DNA of 64,000 nucleotides from CAVONB01 sp963697205 (GCA_963697205.1 CAVONB010000001.1:62001-126000), one strand, 5' to 3'. Shown: positions 43,369 to 53,986, counted from the stretch's first letter. Made by a program: numbers and translations. Notes: generated by a model from the letters alone, not told the origin.

Positions 43369-45060
43369 ATGGCATCTGACAGTCCGCACCGTCTGGCAGC
43401 GCTCGAAGCCGAGCGCGAGCGTCTGGCGGGGCTGCTGGTTGCGGACCCGCTTTGGCGCGAGTTGCGCGAACTGGATGCCAAGCCGGCCATGCGCGTGCCC
43501 GCCGTGACCGCGGCGATCGAGGCGCGGCGGCAGGAGCTGGTCACACGGCTGTCGGGCAATGCGGCGTATGCCGCGTGGCTCAAGCTCGGCGAGGCGGTGG
43601 CCCTGCTGCGCGACCTGCAAGTGGACGATGCGGTGCCGGCGGCCGGGGTGATGGAGGCGGGGCCGGTCACCGAGGCTGCGGCCGCGGGACGGTCGAGCCC
43701 GGCGCGCGTTCCCGACGATCTGACACGCATCAGCGGCATCGACGCTGATCTGGTCGAGGCGCTGGGCCGGATGGGCGTCACGCGGTTCGACGAAATCGCG
43801 GCGTGGACGGCGGCCGACGTCAAGCGCATGCGGCGCGTGCTCGGGGTCGGGCGGCGTCTGTCGCGGGAGCAGTGGATCGAGCAGGCCGCGATCCTGGCGC
43901 GTGGCGGGGGGACCGCGTTTGCGCCTGCCGTGACGGCGCCCGGACCGGTGCCGGCGTCGGCCGTGGCAGGCGGTGCGCCAACGTTGCCGTCACCGAAGCT
44001 GAAATCTTCGGCGGGGACGGCGCCAGCTGCGTCGGCCTCGGTCGAGCCTCAGGACCGCAGCGCGGCGCGGCTGGCCGAGCGTGGGACCGAGCGTGGGGCC
44101 GAGCCGCGTTCGCTTGCGGCGGCGACGGCTGGTGTGGCCACTCGTGGCGCCGCGTCTGCCCTTGTACCTGTACCGTTGCCCGTGCGCGCGCCACCGTCGG
44201 TGGGGACGCTACGCCCGGTGGCGGAGCCTGAGCCGAGGGCCAAGACGTCGGCGATGTTTGCGCGGACGCCGCTGCCGGGCCAGCGCCGCTCACTGCTGGC
44301 GGCGATCGAGGCGGCGGAGGAGGCTGCCCACCAGCGCCGTCATCTGCCGGACGGGGCGACCGGCGAGCGTGCTGCAGCGCGGGCTGGCGAAGCGAACGCT
44401 GAGCGGATCGGCGGGCCGGATATCGGATCGCGCGGGCGGTCCACGGTCGTCCCGCCCGCGGAGCGCGCACCGGCATCGGGGCGGACGACGGCGAGCCAAC
44501 GGCCGGCAGCCACATTCGGCCGTACGCCGGAGCCGGAACCTCAGTTGTCGCGCGGAGGCCTGGCTGATGCGCCGCCGCTGCCAACGCTCCAGAGCGCGCG
44601 CACGGTCGCGCCTGCGACCCGTCCCTCCGCGGGTGTAGTGGACGTTCCTGCTGCCGCGCCGCCGCTGCGGCGGCTCATGATCGACGAGACCGCCGGGATC
44701 GAGGATGCGTCGGTCGGCTGGGACGCGCCTGCGAGCGGGTCCGATGCCGGCGAGGCCGCCGTCCAGATCATCGCGAAGGCCCCAGAGGCGCGGGCTGGGC
44801 GCCGCGCCACCTTGCCGTCGCCTGAGGCGCCGACCCGCAGCTTCGGCGCGGGGACCGCGGACAGTCAGGTGAGATTGTCTCCCCACGTCGGCGTGCACGA
44901 GGAAGCGGTGGTGGAGATCGTGCACCGCGGCGACGGTGCCGTGCGCCGGCCGGCGCCCGCTACGCGTGCGAAGCCCGCGTCCGTGTCGAAGCCAGCAGCG
45001 TCACGGCGCAGCACGTTCGGCCGCCTGTTCCGGGGCCGGGGCGCCGAGGAGACGGAGTGA
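43369..45060 (+). CDS. Helix-hairpin-helix domain protein with long disordered tail
   Basis: A 563-residue protein. An N-terminal coiled-coil or helical part (HRLAALEAERERLAGLLVAD, PAVTAAIEARRQELVTRLSG) precedes a helix-hairpin-helix domain at residues 117-178. That domain reads LTRISGIDADLVEALGRMG, VTRFDEIAAWTAADVKRM and LGVGRRLSREQWIEQA, and is of the kind found in the C-terminus of alphaproteobacterial NuoE-like and FEN1-like proteins. The remainder (180-563) is Ala/Pro/Arg-rich and probably disordered, with one FARTPLPGQRRSLLAAIEAA segment. DNA or protein binding is inferred from the HhH fold. ATG 43369 was chosen over the upstream frame opening at 43285. Confidence 0.7.
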   Translation: MASDSPHRLAALEAERERLAGLLVADPLWRELRELDAKPAMRVPAVTAAIEARRQELVTRLSGNAAYAAWLKLGEAVALLRDLQVDDAVPAAGVMEAGPVTEAAAAGRSSPARVPDDLTRISGIDADLVEALGRMGVTRFDEIAAWTAADVKRMRRVLGVGRRLSREQWIEQAAILARGGGTAFAPAVTAPGPVPASAVAGGAPTLPSPKLKSSAGTAPAASASVEPQDRSAARLAERGTERGAEPRSLAAATAGVATRGAASALVPVPLPVRAPPSVGTLRPVAEPEPRAKTSAMFARTPLPGQRRSLLAAIEAAEEAAHQRRHLPDGATGERAAARAGEANAERIGGPDIGSRGRSTVVPPAERAPASGRTTASQRPAATFGRTPEPEPQLSRGGLADAPPLPTLQSARTVAPATRPSAGVVDVPAAAPPLRRLMIDETAGIEDASVGWDAPASGSDAGEAAVQIIAKAPEARAGRRATLPSPEAPTRSFGAGTADSQVRLSPHVGVHEEAVVEIVHRGDGAVRRPAPATRAKPASVSKPAASRRSTFGRLFRGRGAEETE

Positions 45061-45268
45061 GGCGTGGCGCTGGCTCTCGTTGATGGCCGGCGAGGGCGGA
45101 GGGCGCGGGCGAAGCTGGCCGGCCCGGCCGCCGCCTGCGATCCCGGCGGGACCAGTGGCGGCGACACGTGCGCCCAACGGCCCATTGCGTCTGTGCCGGG
45201 ACGGGTTATCTTGCGCTGCAACATGAAGCGCCGGATTGCCGCCGCGCTGGACGAGGAGACCTTTTCCC

Positions 45269-46948
45269 ATGGCGCCGACTTCCCCTGCCGCAAGCCGTTC
45301 GTCCGCTGCGCGTGACGATGCTGCGTTCTTGGACCGGTGCCGCGGGGCGGTGGCTGCGGCTGAGCGCCTGCTGGGCCGGGCGAAATCGGGCGTGCGTGAG
45401 CGGATCGAGGTGGCGGGCGGGCTGGAGGCGGCGCAGCATGCGGCTCATGGGCTGGCCTGGTTGGCGACCTATGTGGAATCGCTGCGGCAGATGGCGGGAT
45501 GGGCCGAGCGGCTGACCCAGGACGGCCGGTTCGGCGAGATGGAGCGGCTGCTTACTGTCGTGGCGTTCTGCGAATACTGCCAGCAGATCGCCGGCGGCAT
45601 TGCGATGAGCCAAGGCGAATTCGTGCGCCCGTCGGCGCTGGGCGTGCCGGTGACCGATGTGCGCGCTTTCGAGGACGCGGTCGGCGATCTCGTTGTGGAG
45701 GGTGCCGACGAGGGCGTGCGGCGTCGGCTGGCTGACCTGATCGCGGCGTATCCCACGGCGACGACGTTCGGTGATTCCGGTCTCGACGAGACGCACGCGG
45801 CGATCCACGAGCAGATGCGCAAGTTCTCGCTCGCGGAGGTCGCGCCGCATGCGCACGCGTGGCACCTCAAGAACGACTACATCCCGATGGAGATCGTGCA
45901 GCAGTGCGCGGATCTCGGGGTGTTCGGGCTGACGCTGCCGGAAGCTTATGGCGGCATGGGGCTCGGCAAGGAATCCATGTGCATCGTGTCGGAGGAGCTG
46001 TCGCGCGGCTACATCGGCGTCGGCTCGCTGGGCACGCGCTCGGAGATCGCGGGCGAGCTGATCCTCAACAACGGCACGGACGAGCAGAAGGAAAAGTATC
46101 TCTCGAAGATCGCCTCGGGCGAGATCCTGCCGACGGCGGTGTTCACGGAGCCCAACACCGGCTCCGACCTCGCCTCGCTGAAGACGCGCGCGGTGCGCGA
46201 GGGCGACGTCTACAAGGTGACCGGGCAGAAGACGTGGATCACGCATCCCGTGCGCGCCGACCTGATGACGCTGCTGGTGCGCACCAATCCCAACGAGGCG
46301 GGCTACAAGGGATTGTCGATGCTGCTGGCGGAAAAGCCGCGCGGCACGGACGCCGATCCGTTCCCCGCGCCCGGCATGACCGGTGGCGAGATCGAGGTGC
46401 TCGGCTATCGCGGCATGAAGGAGTTCGACATCTCGTTCGACGGCTTCGAGGTGCCGGCGTCGCAGCTGCTCGGCGGCAAGGAAGGCGAAGGCTTCAAGCA
46501 GCTGATGAAGACGTTCGAGTCCGCGCGCATCCAGACAGCGGCACGCGCGGTCGGCGTGGCGCAGTGCGCGATGGATCTCGCATTGACCTATGCGCTCGAC
46601 CGCAAACAGTTCGGCAAGGAGATCTATGCGTTCCCGCGCGTCGCCAACAAGATCGTGATGATGGCGGTCGAGACGATGATGGCGCGGCAGCTCACCTATT
46701 TCGCCGCGCGCGAGAAGGACGAGGGGCGGCGGTGCGATCTGGAAGCGGGCATGGCGAAGCTGCTGGCGGCGCGGATCGCGTGGGCGAACGCGGACAATGC
46801 GCTGCAGATCCACGGCGGCAACGGCTTTGCGCTGGAGTATCCTGTATCGCGCGTTTTGTGCGACGCGCGAATCCTCAACATCTTCGAGGGCGCGGCCGAG
46901 ATCCAGGCGAACGTCATCGCGCGGCGGCTGCTCGAAGGCGCGAACTGA
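45269..46948 (+). CDS. mcd: (2S)-Methylsuccinyl-CoA dehydrogenase
   Basis: A 559-residue acyl-CoA dehydrogenase. Unlike standard 380-residue members it has an N-terminal helical domain of about 150 residues (CRGAVAAAERLLGRAKSGVR, SLRQMAGWAERLTQDGRFGE), as in methylsuccinyl-CoA dehydrogenase. The core shows GVFGLTLPEAYGGMGLGKES, PTAVFTEPNTGSDLASLKTR, VTGQKTWITHPVRADLM and LQIHGGNGFALEYPVSRVLC. The C-terminal FEGAAEIQ holds the likely catalytic Glu. In the ethylmalonyl-CoA pathway it makes mesaconyl-CoA. ccr and ecm in the same window support this over a general acyl-CoA dehydrogenase. The ATG at 45269 is used. Confidence 0.88.
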   Translation: MAPTSPAASRSSAARDDAAFLDRCRGAVAAAERLLGRAKSGVRERIEVAGGLEAAQHAAHGLAWLATYVESLRQMAGWAERLTQDGRFGEMERLLTVVAFCEYCQQIAGGIAMSQGEFVRPSALGVPVTDVRAFEDAVGDLVVEGADEGVRRRLADLIAAYPTATTFGDSGLDETHAAIHEQMRKFSLAEVAPHAHAWHLKNDYIPMEIVQQCADLGVFGLTLPEAYGGMGLGKESMCIVSEELSRGYIGVGSLGTRSEIAGELILNNGTDEQKEKYLSKIASGEILPTAVFTEPNTGSDLASLKTRAVREGDVYKVTGQKTWITHPVRADLMTLLVRTNPNEAGYKGLSMLLAEKPRGTDADPFPAPGMTGGEIEVLGYRGMKEFDISFDGFEVPASQLLGGKEGEGFKQLMKTFESARIQTAARAVGVAQCAMDLALTYALDRKQFGKEIYAFPRVANKIVMMAVETMMARQLTYFAAREKDEGRRCDLEAGMAKLLAARIAWANADNALQIHGGNGFALEYPVSRVLCDARILNIFEGAAEIQANVIARRLLEGAN

Positions 46949-46976
46949 GGCGTAGATGGGCGGGTGATACGATAGC

Positions 46977-47002
46977 GGCGCTGCATCCGGGGATGCGGCG
47001 CC
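46977..47002. terminator. Hairpin between convergent mcd and phaB
   Basis: GGCGCTGCATCC and GGATGCGGCGCC form a 12-base stem with one mismatch and almost no loop. GTTCTTGC follows on the plus strand. It is likely a shared terminator. Confidence 0.55.
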
Positions 47003-47035
47003 GTTCTTGCGTCCGGGTGTGGCGGCAGCCGCCGG

Positions 47036-47782
47036 TTACTGCATGTGCTGGCCGCCGTTGATGGCGATGTTGGCGCCGGTGACGAAGGCGGCCTCCTCAG
47101 AGCACAGGTAGATGATGAGGCCCGCGATCTCCTCGGGCTTGCCGAGGCGGCCGACGGGGATCTGCGGCAGGATCTTGGAATCGAGAACGTCCTTGGGGAT
47201 CGCGGTGACCATCTTGGTGCCGATGTAGCCGGGCGAGATGGTGTTGACGGTGACGCCCTTTCTCGCGCTTTCCAGAGCCAGCGACTTGGTGAAGCCGTGC
47301 ATGCCGGCCTTGGCGGCGGCGTAGTTGGTCTGGCCGAAGGCGCCCTTGGAGCCGTTGACGGAGGAGACGTTGATGATGCGGCCCCAGCCGCGATCCATCA
47401 TGCCGTCGTAGACGTGCTTCGTCATGTTGAAGACGCTGTCGAGGTTGGTGCGGATGACGGCGTCCCAGGCGGCCTTGTCCATCTTGCGGAAGGTCATGTC
47501 CTTGGTGATGCCGGCGTTGTTGACCAGGATGTCGACGGGGCCCATGTCCTTGGTGACCGCATCGACGCAGGACTTGCAGCTGTCGTAATCGCCGACGTCG
47601 CAAGGATAGGCGTGGAACTCGAAGCCGGCCTTCTTCTGCTCGTCGACCCACTGGCGGGAGGTCTTGTTGGAGGGCGAGTAGGTCACGGCCACGCGGTAGT
47701 TGTCGGCAGCCATCTTGGTCGAGATGGTCTCGCCGAGACCACCCATGCCGCCGGTGATCAGAGCAACGCGGGACGAATGCAT
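47036..47782 (-). CDS. phaB: Acetoacetyl-CoA reductase (PhaB-type SDR)
   Basis: A 248-residue short-chain dehydrogenase. It starts MHSSRVALITGGMGGLGETI, with the NADPH loop TGGMGGLG. The NNAGITKDMTFRKMDKAAWD segment is characteristic of PhaB, and the catalytic set is in NVSSVNGSKGAFGQTNYAA followed by AKAG (Ser, Tyr, Lys). It reduces acetoacetyl-CoA to (R)-3-hydroxybutyryl-CoA for PHB and, in this context, for the ethylmalonyl-CoA pathway. The ATG at 47782 has a GAGGAGG site; the frame extends 147 bases upstream with proline-rich text. It is convergent with mcd. Confidence 0.93.
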   Translation of the reverse strand: MHSSRVALITGGMGGLGETISTKMAADNYRVAVTYSPSNKTSRQWVDEQKKAGFEFHAYPCDVGDYDSCKSCVDAVTKDMGPVDILVNNAGITKDMTFRKMDKAAWDAVIRTNLDSVFNMTKHVYDGMMDRGWGRIINVSSVNGSKGAFGQTNYAAAKAGMHGFTKSLALESARKGVTVNTISPGYIGTKMVTAIPKDVLDSKILPQIPVGRLGKPEEIAGLIIYLCSEEAAFVTGANIAINGGQHMQ

Positions 47783-48195
47783 ACTTGCCTCCTCGAAAGT
47801 TGCGGGTTCAGGGCTCCGGGGGAAGCCCCGGGGAAACGGTGCATGACGGTGCGGACCGGTCCTTCCGTTCAGCCTAGCCGGTGGCGGGCCGTCATGCCAC
47901 AAGCCAAACTTCGTCGGGTGTCTTGTCACCGCGCCATCGCTGGTCGGTCGATTGATCAGTGACGGACGTGTGCGATGCCGGCAATTAGCCGTTCGCAGAA
48001 CTGCGGCTAAAGGATGAGGACGCGCACTGCCTTGCGATTGCGCAAAGCGCCCGAGATGTGAGCGGCTTGCCTCCTCGGCCGGTCCGTGAGACGAGGGCGC
48101 GCATCGGACGGCACCGATCGCGATGGCCTGGTCAATGGACTGGTCAACGGCTTGGTCCTGTGCTGAGGCGGTGCGCGACCACCGGGGAACGCTTC
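47783..48195. other. Divergent intergenic region
   Basis: A 413-base region upstream of both phaB (leftward) and the CoA-transferase gene (rightward). No clear operator or hairpin was found by eye. The GATCAGTGACGG area near 47953 is unremarkable. Confidence 0.4.
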
Positions 48196-49398
48196 ATGAC
48201 ACGACCGCTCGACGGCATCCGCGTGCTCGACCTCACCAACGTACTGGCGGGGCCGTTCTGCGGCTACCAACTCGCGCTGCTCGGCGCGGATGTGATCAAG
48301 GTGGAGGTTCCTGGGACCGGCGACCTCGCGCGCCAGTTGGGTGCCGACCCGGCGTTGAACGCGGGTTTGATGGGCGCGTCGTTCCTGGCGCAGAACGCGG
48401 CGAAGCGGTCGGTTGCGCTCAATCTGAAAAACGAGGCGGGGTGCGGGGTGTTCCGCCGGCTGGTCGCATCGGCCGACGTCGTGCTGGAGAATTTCCGGCC
48501 GGGCGTAATGGCGCGGCTGGGTTTCGGTTACGCGGCGCTGAAGGCGATCCGCCCGTCGCTCGTCTATTGTGCCATCTCCGGTTTCGGACAGGACGGCCCG
48601 CTGGCCGACAATCCGGCCTACGACCAGATCGTGCAGGGTCTAGCCGGCGTGATGAGCGTGACGGGCGATGCGTCGAGCGCGCCGTTGCGCGTGGGCTATC
48701 CGGTGGCGGACACGATCGGCGGGCTGACGGCGGCGATGGCGATCTCGGCGGCGCTGGTGCGCGCGGCGCGGACGGGGAAGGGCGAGATGATCGACGTCTC
48801 CATGCTGGAGGCAACGCTGGTCACCATGGGCTGGCAGGTGTCAAACTGGCTGATCGCGGGCGTGGAGCCGAAGCCATTGGGCAACGAGAACATGACGGCG
48901 GCGCCGTCGGGCACGTTTCGGACCGGGGACGGGCCGCTCAACATCGCTGCCAACAAGCAGGCGCAGTTCGAGACGCTCGCCCGCGAGATCGGGCGGCCGG
49001 AGCTTGCTGCGGATGCGCGTTTCAAGGGGCGCGAGGATCGCAAGCGCAACCGTGCGGCGCTGACGGCGGAGATCGAGGCGGCGCTCGCCTCGGCGCCGGC
49101 GGCGGACTGGGCGCGGCGGCTCAATGCGGCGGGCGTGCCGGCGGGCGAGGTGTTGAGCGTGCCACAGGTGCTGGCGCATCCGCAGGTGAGGGCGCGCGGC
49201 CTGGTGACGACATTCGCCGACGTGCCGGGCGTCGATCGCGACGTGGCGGTGGTACGGGCCGGCTTCCGGCTGGCGAGCGGCGATCCCGGGCCCAACGCGC
49301 CGCCGCCGGTGCTGGGGGCGGATACCGAGGCCGTGCTGCGCGAAATCGGCGTGACGGACGAGGACCTGGCGGCGCTGCGCGCGGCGGGGGCGATCTGA
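48196..49398 (+). CDS. Class III (CaiB/BaiF) CoA-transferase
   Basis: A 400-residue family III CoA-transferase. It starts RPLDGIRVLDLTNVLAGPFC, followed by LLGADVIKVEVPGTGDLAR, SVALNLKNEAG, ENFRPGVMARLGFGYAAL, YCAISGFGQDGP, and GYPVADTIGGLTAAMAI with the likely catalytic Asp172. GKGEMIDVSMLEATL closes the domain. These enzymes move CoA between organic acids. The neighbours phaB and mcd suggest a CoA-ester of the acetyl-CoA assimilation route, but mesaconate, oxalate or carnitine-type substrates cannot be distinguished. The downstream small membrane gene starts eight bases after the stop. Confidence 0.9.
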   Translation: MTRPLDGIRVLDLTNVLAGPFCGYQLALLGADVIKVEVPGTGDLARQLGADPALNAGLMGASFLAQNAAKRSVALNLKNEAGCGVFRRLVASADVVLENFRPGVMARLGFGYAALKAIRPSLVYCAISGFGQDGPLADNPAYDQIVQGLAGVMSVTGDASSAPLRVGYPVADTIGGLTAAMAISAALVRAARTGKGEMIDVSMLEATLVTMGWQVSNWLIAGVEPKPLGNENMTAAPSGTFRTGDGPLNIAANKQAQFETLAREIGRPELAADARFKGREDRKRNRAALTAEIEAALASAPAADWARRLNAAGVPAGEVLSVPQVLAHPQVRARGLVTTFADVPGVDRDVAVVRAGFRLASGDPGPNAPPPVLGADTEAVLREIGVTDEDLAALRAAGAI

Positions 49399-49405
49399 GG
49401 GGGAC

Positions 49406-49768
49406 ATGATGGCGCGACCGGTCCGGGCAGCGACAGGCGAGGATGCCGCGCGGCGCTTTGCACTTCTTAACGTGCTGGGTTTTCCCGCGGCGGCCTATTT
49501 GCTCGGGCTCGTGCTGCGGGGCCTTGTAATCCTCGGCGCGCCTGCGGTCGCCGCCGTGGTGGTTGCGTCGGCGACGGGGGTGGCGCTCGTTGCGCTCAAC
49601 ATCTGGCTGACGTGGCGGGCGGCACGTGGCGGGGCGTCGCGCGCAAGTGTCGTCGCGATGGCTGGCTGGTCGGCTCTGTGTGTCGGGACGCTGGTGGTGC
49701 TGGGCAGCTTTTCGCCGCTGACGCTGGCGCTCAATTACGGGTTCGCCGATTTGATGGCGTGGCGCTGA
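49406..49768 (+). CDS. Small membrane protein of unknown function
   Basis: A 120-residue protein with three hydrophobic segments: FALLNVLGFPAAAYLLGLVL plus RGLVILG, APAVAAVVVASATGVALVAL, and VVAMAGWSALCVGTLVVLGS. A short basic loop (WRAARGGASRAS) lies between the second and third. It begins eight bases after the CoA-transferase stop, so it is probably cotranscribed. No family is recognised. An MM start (ATG ATG) leaves the exact start uncertain by one codon. Confidence 0.65.
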   Translation: MMARPVRAATGEDAARRFALLNVLGFPAAAYLLGLVLRGLVILGAPAVAAVVVASATGVALVALNIWLTWRAARGGASRASVVAMAGWSALCVGTLVVLGSFSPLTLALNYGFADLMAWR

Positions 49769-49814
49769 GGCGACGGCGTCGTGGGCCGCGATCAGGTGAG
49801 ATTGCGCTCAGGCC

Positions 49815-50879
49815 TCAGCGGCTCTTGCCCATGCCGCGTTCCAGGCGCCACATCTCCTCCTCGACGCGGATGTCGGCGAGGATGCGGTCGATCAGCAGGC
49901 AGGTGCGCTTGAACAGGTCCGAGCCGCGCCGGTAGTCGGCTGGCGCGAAGAAGTCGATGCGCCCGGCCTTGAACAGGTCGATGCACTTCGCCTTCGGCCT
50001 TGCCCGGCGGATGGACGGCGATCGCGTGGCCGCCGTTCTTGCGCATCACCGCCATCGACGGCACGTCGGTGTCGCCGTCGCCGAAGTAGATCATGTTGGA
50101 GAACGGGATCGGCCGCTCGCCTTCGGGCATGTGCTCGTTGATGTTCTCGCCGAGGTCCTCGACGCCCTTGTTGATGCGGAACAGGTACTGCGTCTTGCCG
50201 GTGTCGGTGATGACGCGCTTCGGAAACGGCAGGTCGTAGGCGTCGAACCAGTATTCGGAGGCGAACACGTTGTGGAAGCGGTGGTAGATCGGCGTGCCTT
50301 CGATGATCTCGGTCAGGCCCGACGAGATGAGATAGTGGCGCAGCGTGACGCCGTGGCTTTCCGCGCGCAGCTTGACGTAGTCCTCGATGTCGTCGAACCA
50401 GGTCTCGACGCCGGGGAACAGCTCGACGTCGCGGCCCTGCGCGACGAGATCCTCGCGGTCGATCCGGACGCCGCGCGTCCTTCGCCTTCTTGTACATCAG
50501 GTGCATGTAGGTGATCAGGCGGATCGGCGCCCTGCGCTGCGCGCGACACGGTTCGATTCCGCCCAGAACTGCGTCGGCGTCGACGCCGATCTTCGGCAGG
50601 AACGGCGTATTCCTGCATCGGCCGCGGCGACAGCGTGCCGTCGAAGTCGTAGACGAGCGCGATCGTCTTCTTGGTGAAGGTCGGCTTGGCCGCGGCGGCT
50701 GCAGATTTGCCGGCCGTTTTGCTTGCTTTTGCGGGTTTACGCGCCTTGGCGCTGGTGTGAGCACCTGTCTGAGGCCTGGCGTGTGCGCGACCGGTCTCGT
50801 CATGCTCTTTGGCGTTAGAGCGGCCCTCTGCGGCAGCGCGCGCGCGTCCGGCGATACGGTCGTTCAGTCGTTCGGCCAT
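49815..50879 (-). CDS. HAD-superfamily hydrolase (frameshifted)
   Basis: A HAD phosphatase. After a Lys/Ala-rich N-terminus (KARKPAKASKTAGKSAAAAA) comes motif I, IALVYDFDGTLSPRPMQEY. Later matches are FDDIEDYVKLRAESHGVTLR, HYLISSGLTEIIEGTPIYHR with motif II-like Ser, KRVITDTGKTQYLFRINKG and the motif IV-like MIYFGDGDTDVPSMAVMRKN, then GGHAIAVHPPG. Four breaks, near 50610, 50555, 50480 and 49990, interrupt the frame without loss of motifs. The substrate is not known. The ATG at 50879 lies just after a GGGGAACC region with a REP-like repeat further upstream. Confidence 0.8.
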
Positions 50880-50949
50880 GGAGGTTCCCCGCGACAGTGA
50901 CGATAGGGGCACTCCGGATGCCCAGGTTGCGTCGACATGAGCGGCGCTT

Positions 50950-50974
50950 CGGATGCCCACACAGCATCCGCGCC
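50950..50974 (+). repeat. Short palindromic repeat (REP-like family A, A variant)
   Basis: Arms CGGATGCCCAC and GCATCCGCG. A degenerate relative (CGGATGCCCAG) lies 35 bases upstream at 50915. The unit sits between the HAD gene and livF. Confidence 0.7.
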
Positions 50975-51111
50975 TGAGTGGCACCTTCAACCGATTCGGG
51001 TGGCGGGAAAATGGTCGCGTTTGCCGACGGCGGGCGTTGTCACCGGCCGCGCTGGGGATGGCGCGTGTGCGGCGGGGCGGGGGGCGGCTGCGGCTGGCGT
51101 GGCCGGCGGCG

Positions 51112-51813
<702 letters not shown>

Positions 51814-51816
51814 GGC

Positions 51817-52617
51817 TCACGCAGTCCCCAGGTAGACGTCGCGCACTTTCTGGCTGGAGCGGATCTGCTCCACCGGGCCGGCTTCGAGAATGGCGCCGAA
51901 ATGCAGGACGGAGATGTGGTTGGCGACGTCGAACACGACGTCCATGTCGTGCTCGATCAGCAGGATCGCGAGGGCGGGATCGAGCTTGTTCAGGAACTCG
52001 GTCATCTCGCGCGACTCGCCTTCTGACAAGCCTGCGGCGGGCTCGTCGAGCAGCAGGATCTTTGGGTCGCTGGCGAGGCCGAGGATGATCTCGAGTTGGC
52101 GCTGCTCGCCGTGGGAGAGATAGCGGACCTCGGTGTCGCGACGGTCTAGGAAGCTTGCCTGCTCGAGCAGGTGATCGGCCTTGTCCATCACCTCGCTATA
52201 CGATGTGAGCGTGCGCCACATGACGAATTTCGAAGTCTTGAGGCCGGTGATGGCGAGCAGCACGTTGTCGAGCACGGTGAGCCTTGGAAAGAGGCTGGTG
52301 ATCTGAAAGGTTCGGGCCATGCCAAGGGCGGTGCGACGGTGGCTTGGCCAGTTCGTCACCTTCTCTCCGAACAGCAGGATGTCTCCGGACGTCGGCGGGA
52401 AGATGCCGGTGATCTGATTGAAGAGCGTGGTCTTGCCGGCGCCATTGGGCCCGATCACGGCCTGACGCTCGCCGGGCATGACGCGCAGGTTGACGTTGCG
52501 CGTCGCCTGCAGGCCGCCGAAGCTCTTGCACAGGTCGCGCAACTCCAGCGCGGCGGCCGGCTGTCCGGAGGCCGGCGGGGACGGCGCGGGGGCTGGGGGC
52601 GTCTTCGTTTCGGTCAT
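51817..52617 (-). CDS. livG: Liv-type ABC transporter ATP-binding protein LivG
   Basis: A 266-residue ATPase. Walker A is AVIGPNGAGKTTLFNQIT, the signature is LSHGEQRQLEIILGLA and Walker B is KILLLDEPAAGLSEGESREM; the C-terminal DMDVVFDVANHISVLHFG is LivG-like. A Pro/Ala-rich N-terminal extension (KTPPAPAPSPPASGQPAAAL) precedes the ABC domain; some of it may be outside the true protein. The gene lies about 110 bases after the receptor gene and is intact. Confidence 0.92.
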   Translation of the reverse strand: MTETKTPPAPAPSPPASGQPAAALELRDLCKSFGGLQATRNVNLRVMPGERQAVIGPNGAGKTTLFNQITGIFPPTSGDILLFGEKVTNWPSHRRTALGMARTFQITSLFPRLTVLDNVLLAITGLKTSKFVMWRTLTSYSEVMDKADHLLEQASFLDRRDTEVRYLSHGEQRQLEIILGLASDPKILLLDEPAAGLSEGESREMTEFLNKLDPALAILLIEHDMDVVFDVANHISVLHFGAILEAGPVEQIRSSQKVRDVYLGTA

Positions 52618-52725
52618 CGCGTCCTGCTTCTCGTCGGCGCGTCGCGCACGGGGGACTTGGGCGTGATGGGAGGCTGCCGGGCGAGGGTGGTGTGATCAGC
52701 CTCGCCCGGTGTGGTCTCAGCGTGC

Positions 52726-53986
52726 TCAGCAACCGTCGCAGGGCGGGAAGTTGCGGTTATAGACCGGTTGGGCGAGGAACTTCTCCTTGCCGTAGGTCCA
52801 GAACTGGCTGACGTTCGGATAGGTCTTGACGACCGTGTTCCAGAGCTCTTCCTTCTCGTAGCCGAACAACTTCTTCTTCTCGACCTTCTTGATGTAGACG
52901 TTCTGGATGGGATTGCGCATGTCGTCGAACGACACCGGACCGCGGATGGTGTCGAACTTCATCGCCGACAGATCTTTGACGAAGTCCTCGGGCCCCTTGA
53001 ATTTGCCGCCCCACTTCTTCATCACCTCGTGGATCATGAGGCCCGTCGTGTAGTTGCTCTCCGAGTAGTAGGAGGGCACCTTGCCGTACTTGGTGCGGTA
53101 CTTCTTGACGAAGGCGATGTTCTTGGGCGTGTCGAGCGCCGCCGAGTAATGCAACGACGACACGTCGCCGATGACGCCGTCGTCCATGAACGGGAGCACG
53201 AACTCGTCATAGCTCGTGCCGCCACCGAGCAGCGGCAACTTGATACCGGCCGCGCGCACCTGCTTTGGGAACTGCAGCGGCATCGGACCGACCATCAGCG
53301 TGAAGATGGCGTCGGCGTCCTTCTTGAAGCCGGGGATGTAGGGTGCGAAATCGACCGTGCCGATCGGTGGCCAGACCTTCTGGACGACCTTGCCGCCGCA
53401 ATCCTCGAACACCTTCTGGAAGCCGCCCACCATCTCGTAGCCGAAGGCGTAGTCGGCGGCGACGGTGATGACTTTCTTGTAGCCCTGTTCGCAGGCCCAT
53501 TGTCCGAGCGGGTGGCTTGTCTGCGAACTCGTCCAGCTGTTGCGGATGAGGTAGGGGTACTGCTTGAGCTGGCGCTGAAGTCAGGTCGTCGGCCGCCGGG
53601 ATGGAGACGAGATAGACGACCTTCTCACGGGTGGAGATGGGCGCGAGCGCGTAGCCGACTGAGGCCAGCACGCCGCCGACGAGGAGGTGCACCTTGTCCT
53701 GGCGGATCAACTTCTCCGCCTTGAGCACGGCGACAGGCGGCTTGCCCTGATCGTCCTCGACGATCAGCTTGACCTTGGCGCCGCCGAAGTCGTTTTTCGC
53801 CTCCTCCAGATACATCTGGATGCCGTTGACCATGTCCTTGCCGGTGGCGGCGAGGGGGCCGGTCACCGTGGCGATGAACCCGATGCGCAGTTCCTCCTGC
53901 GCGCGGGCCTCCTGCGACCCGAGCGTCAGCCCGAGTGCCGCGGCGCCGGCGAGTGCCGTTGCCGTGAACTTTTTCAGGTGCTTCAT
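52726..53986 (-). CDS. Liv-type ABC transporter substrate-binding protein (frameshifted)
   Basis: A periplasmic receptor of about 420 residues. Its signal peptide is KKFTATALAGAAALGLTLGS ending near ARAQ, followed by LRIGFIATVTGPLAATGKDM and IVEDDQGKPPVAVLKAEKLI. The C-terminal lobe starts with AADYAFGYEMVGGFQKVFED and ends FPPCDGC. Two or three indels between 53500 and 53590 shift the frame but keep IRNSWTSSQ-type text in the other frames. It lies between livM (upstream) and livG. The broad Peripla_BP_6 family gives no specific substrate. Confidence 0.88.

Noticed and set aside
41920..43620. A 560-codon leftward frame over the YihY region
   Set aside because: It is out of frame with the conserved YihY protein and has low-complexity composition.
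45206..46813. A 535-codon frame antisense to mcd
   Set aside because: Shadow of a long GC-rich gene; mcd on the other strand is complete and conserved.
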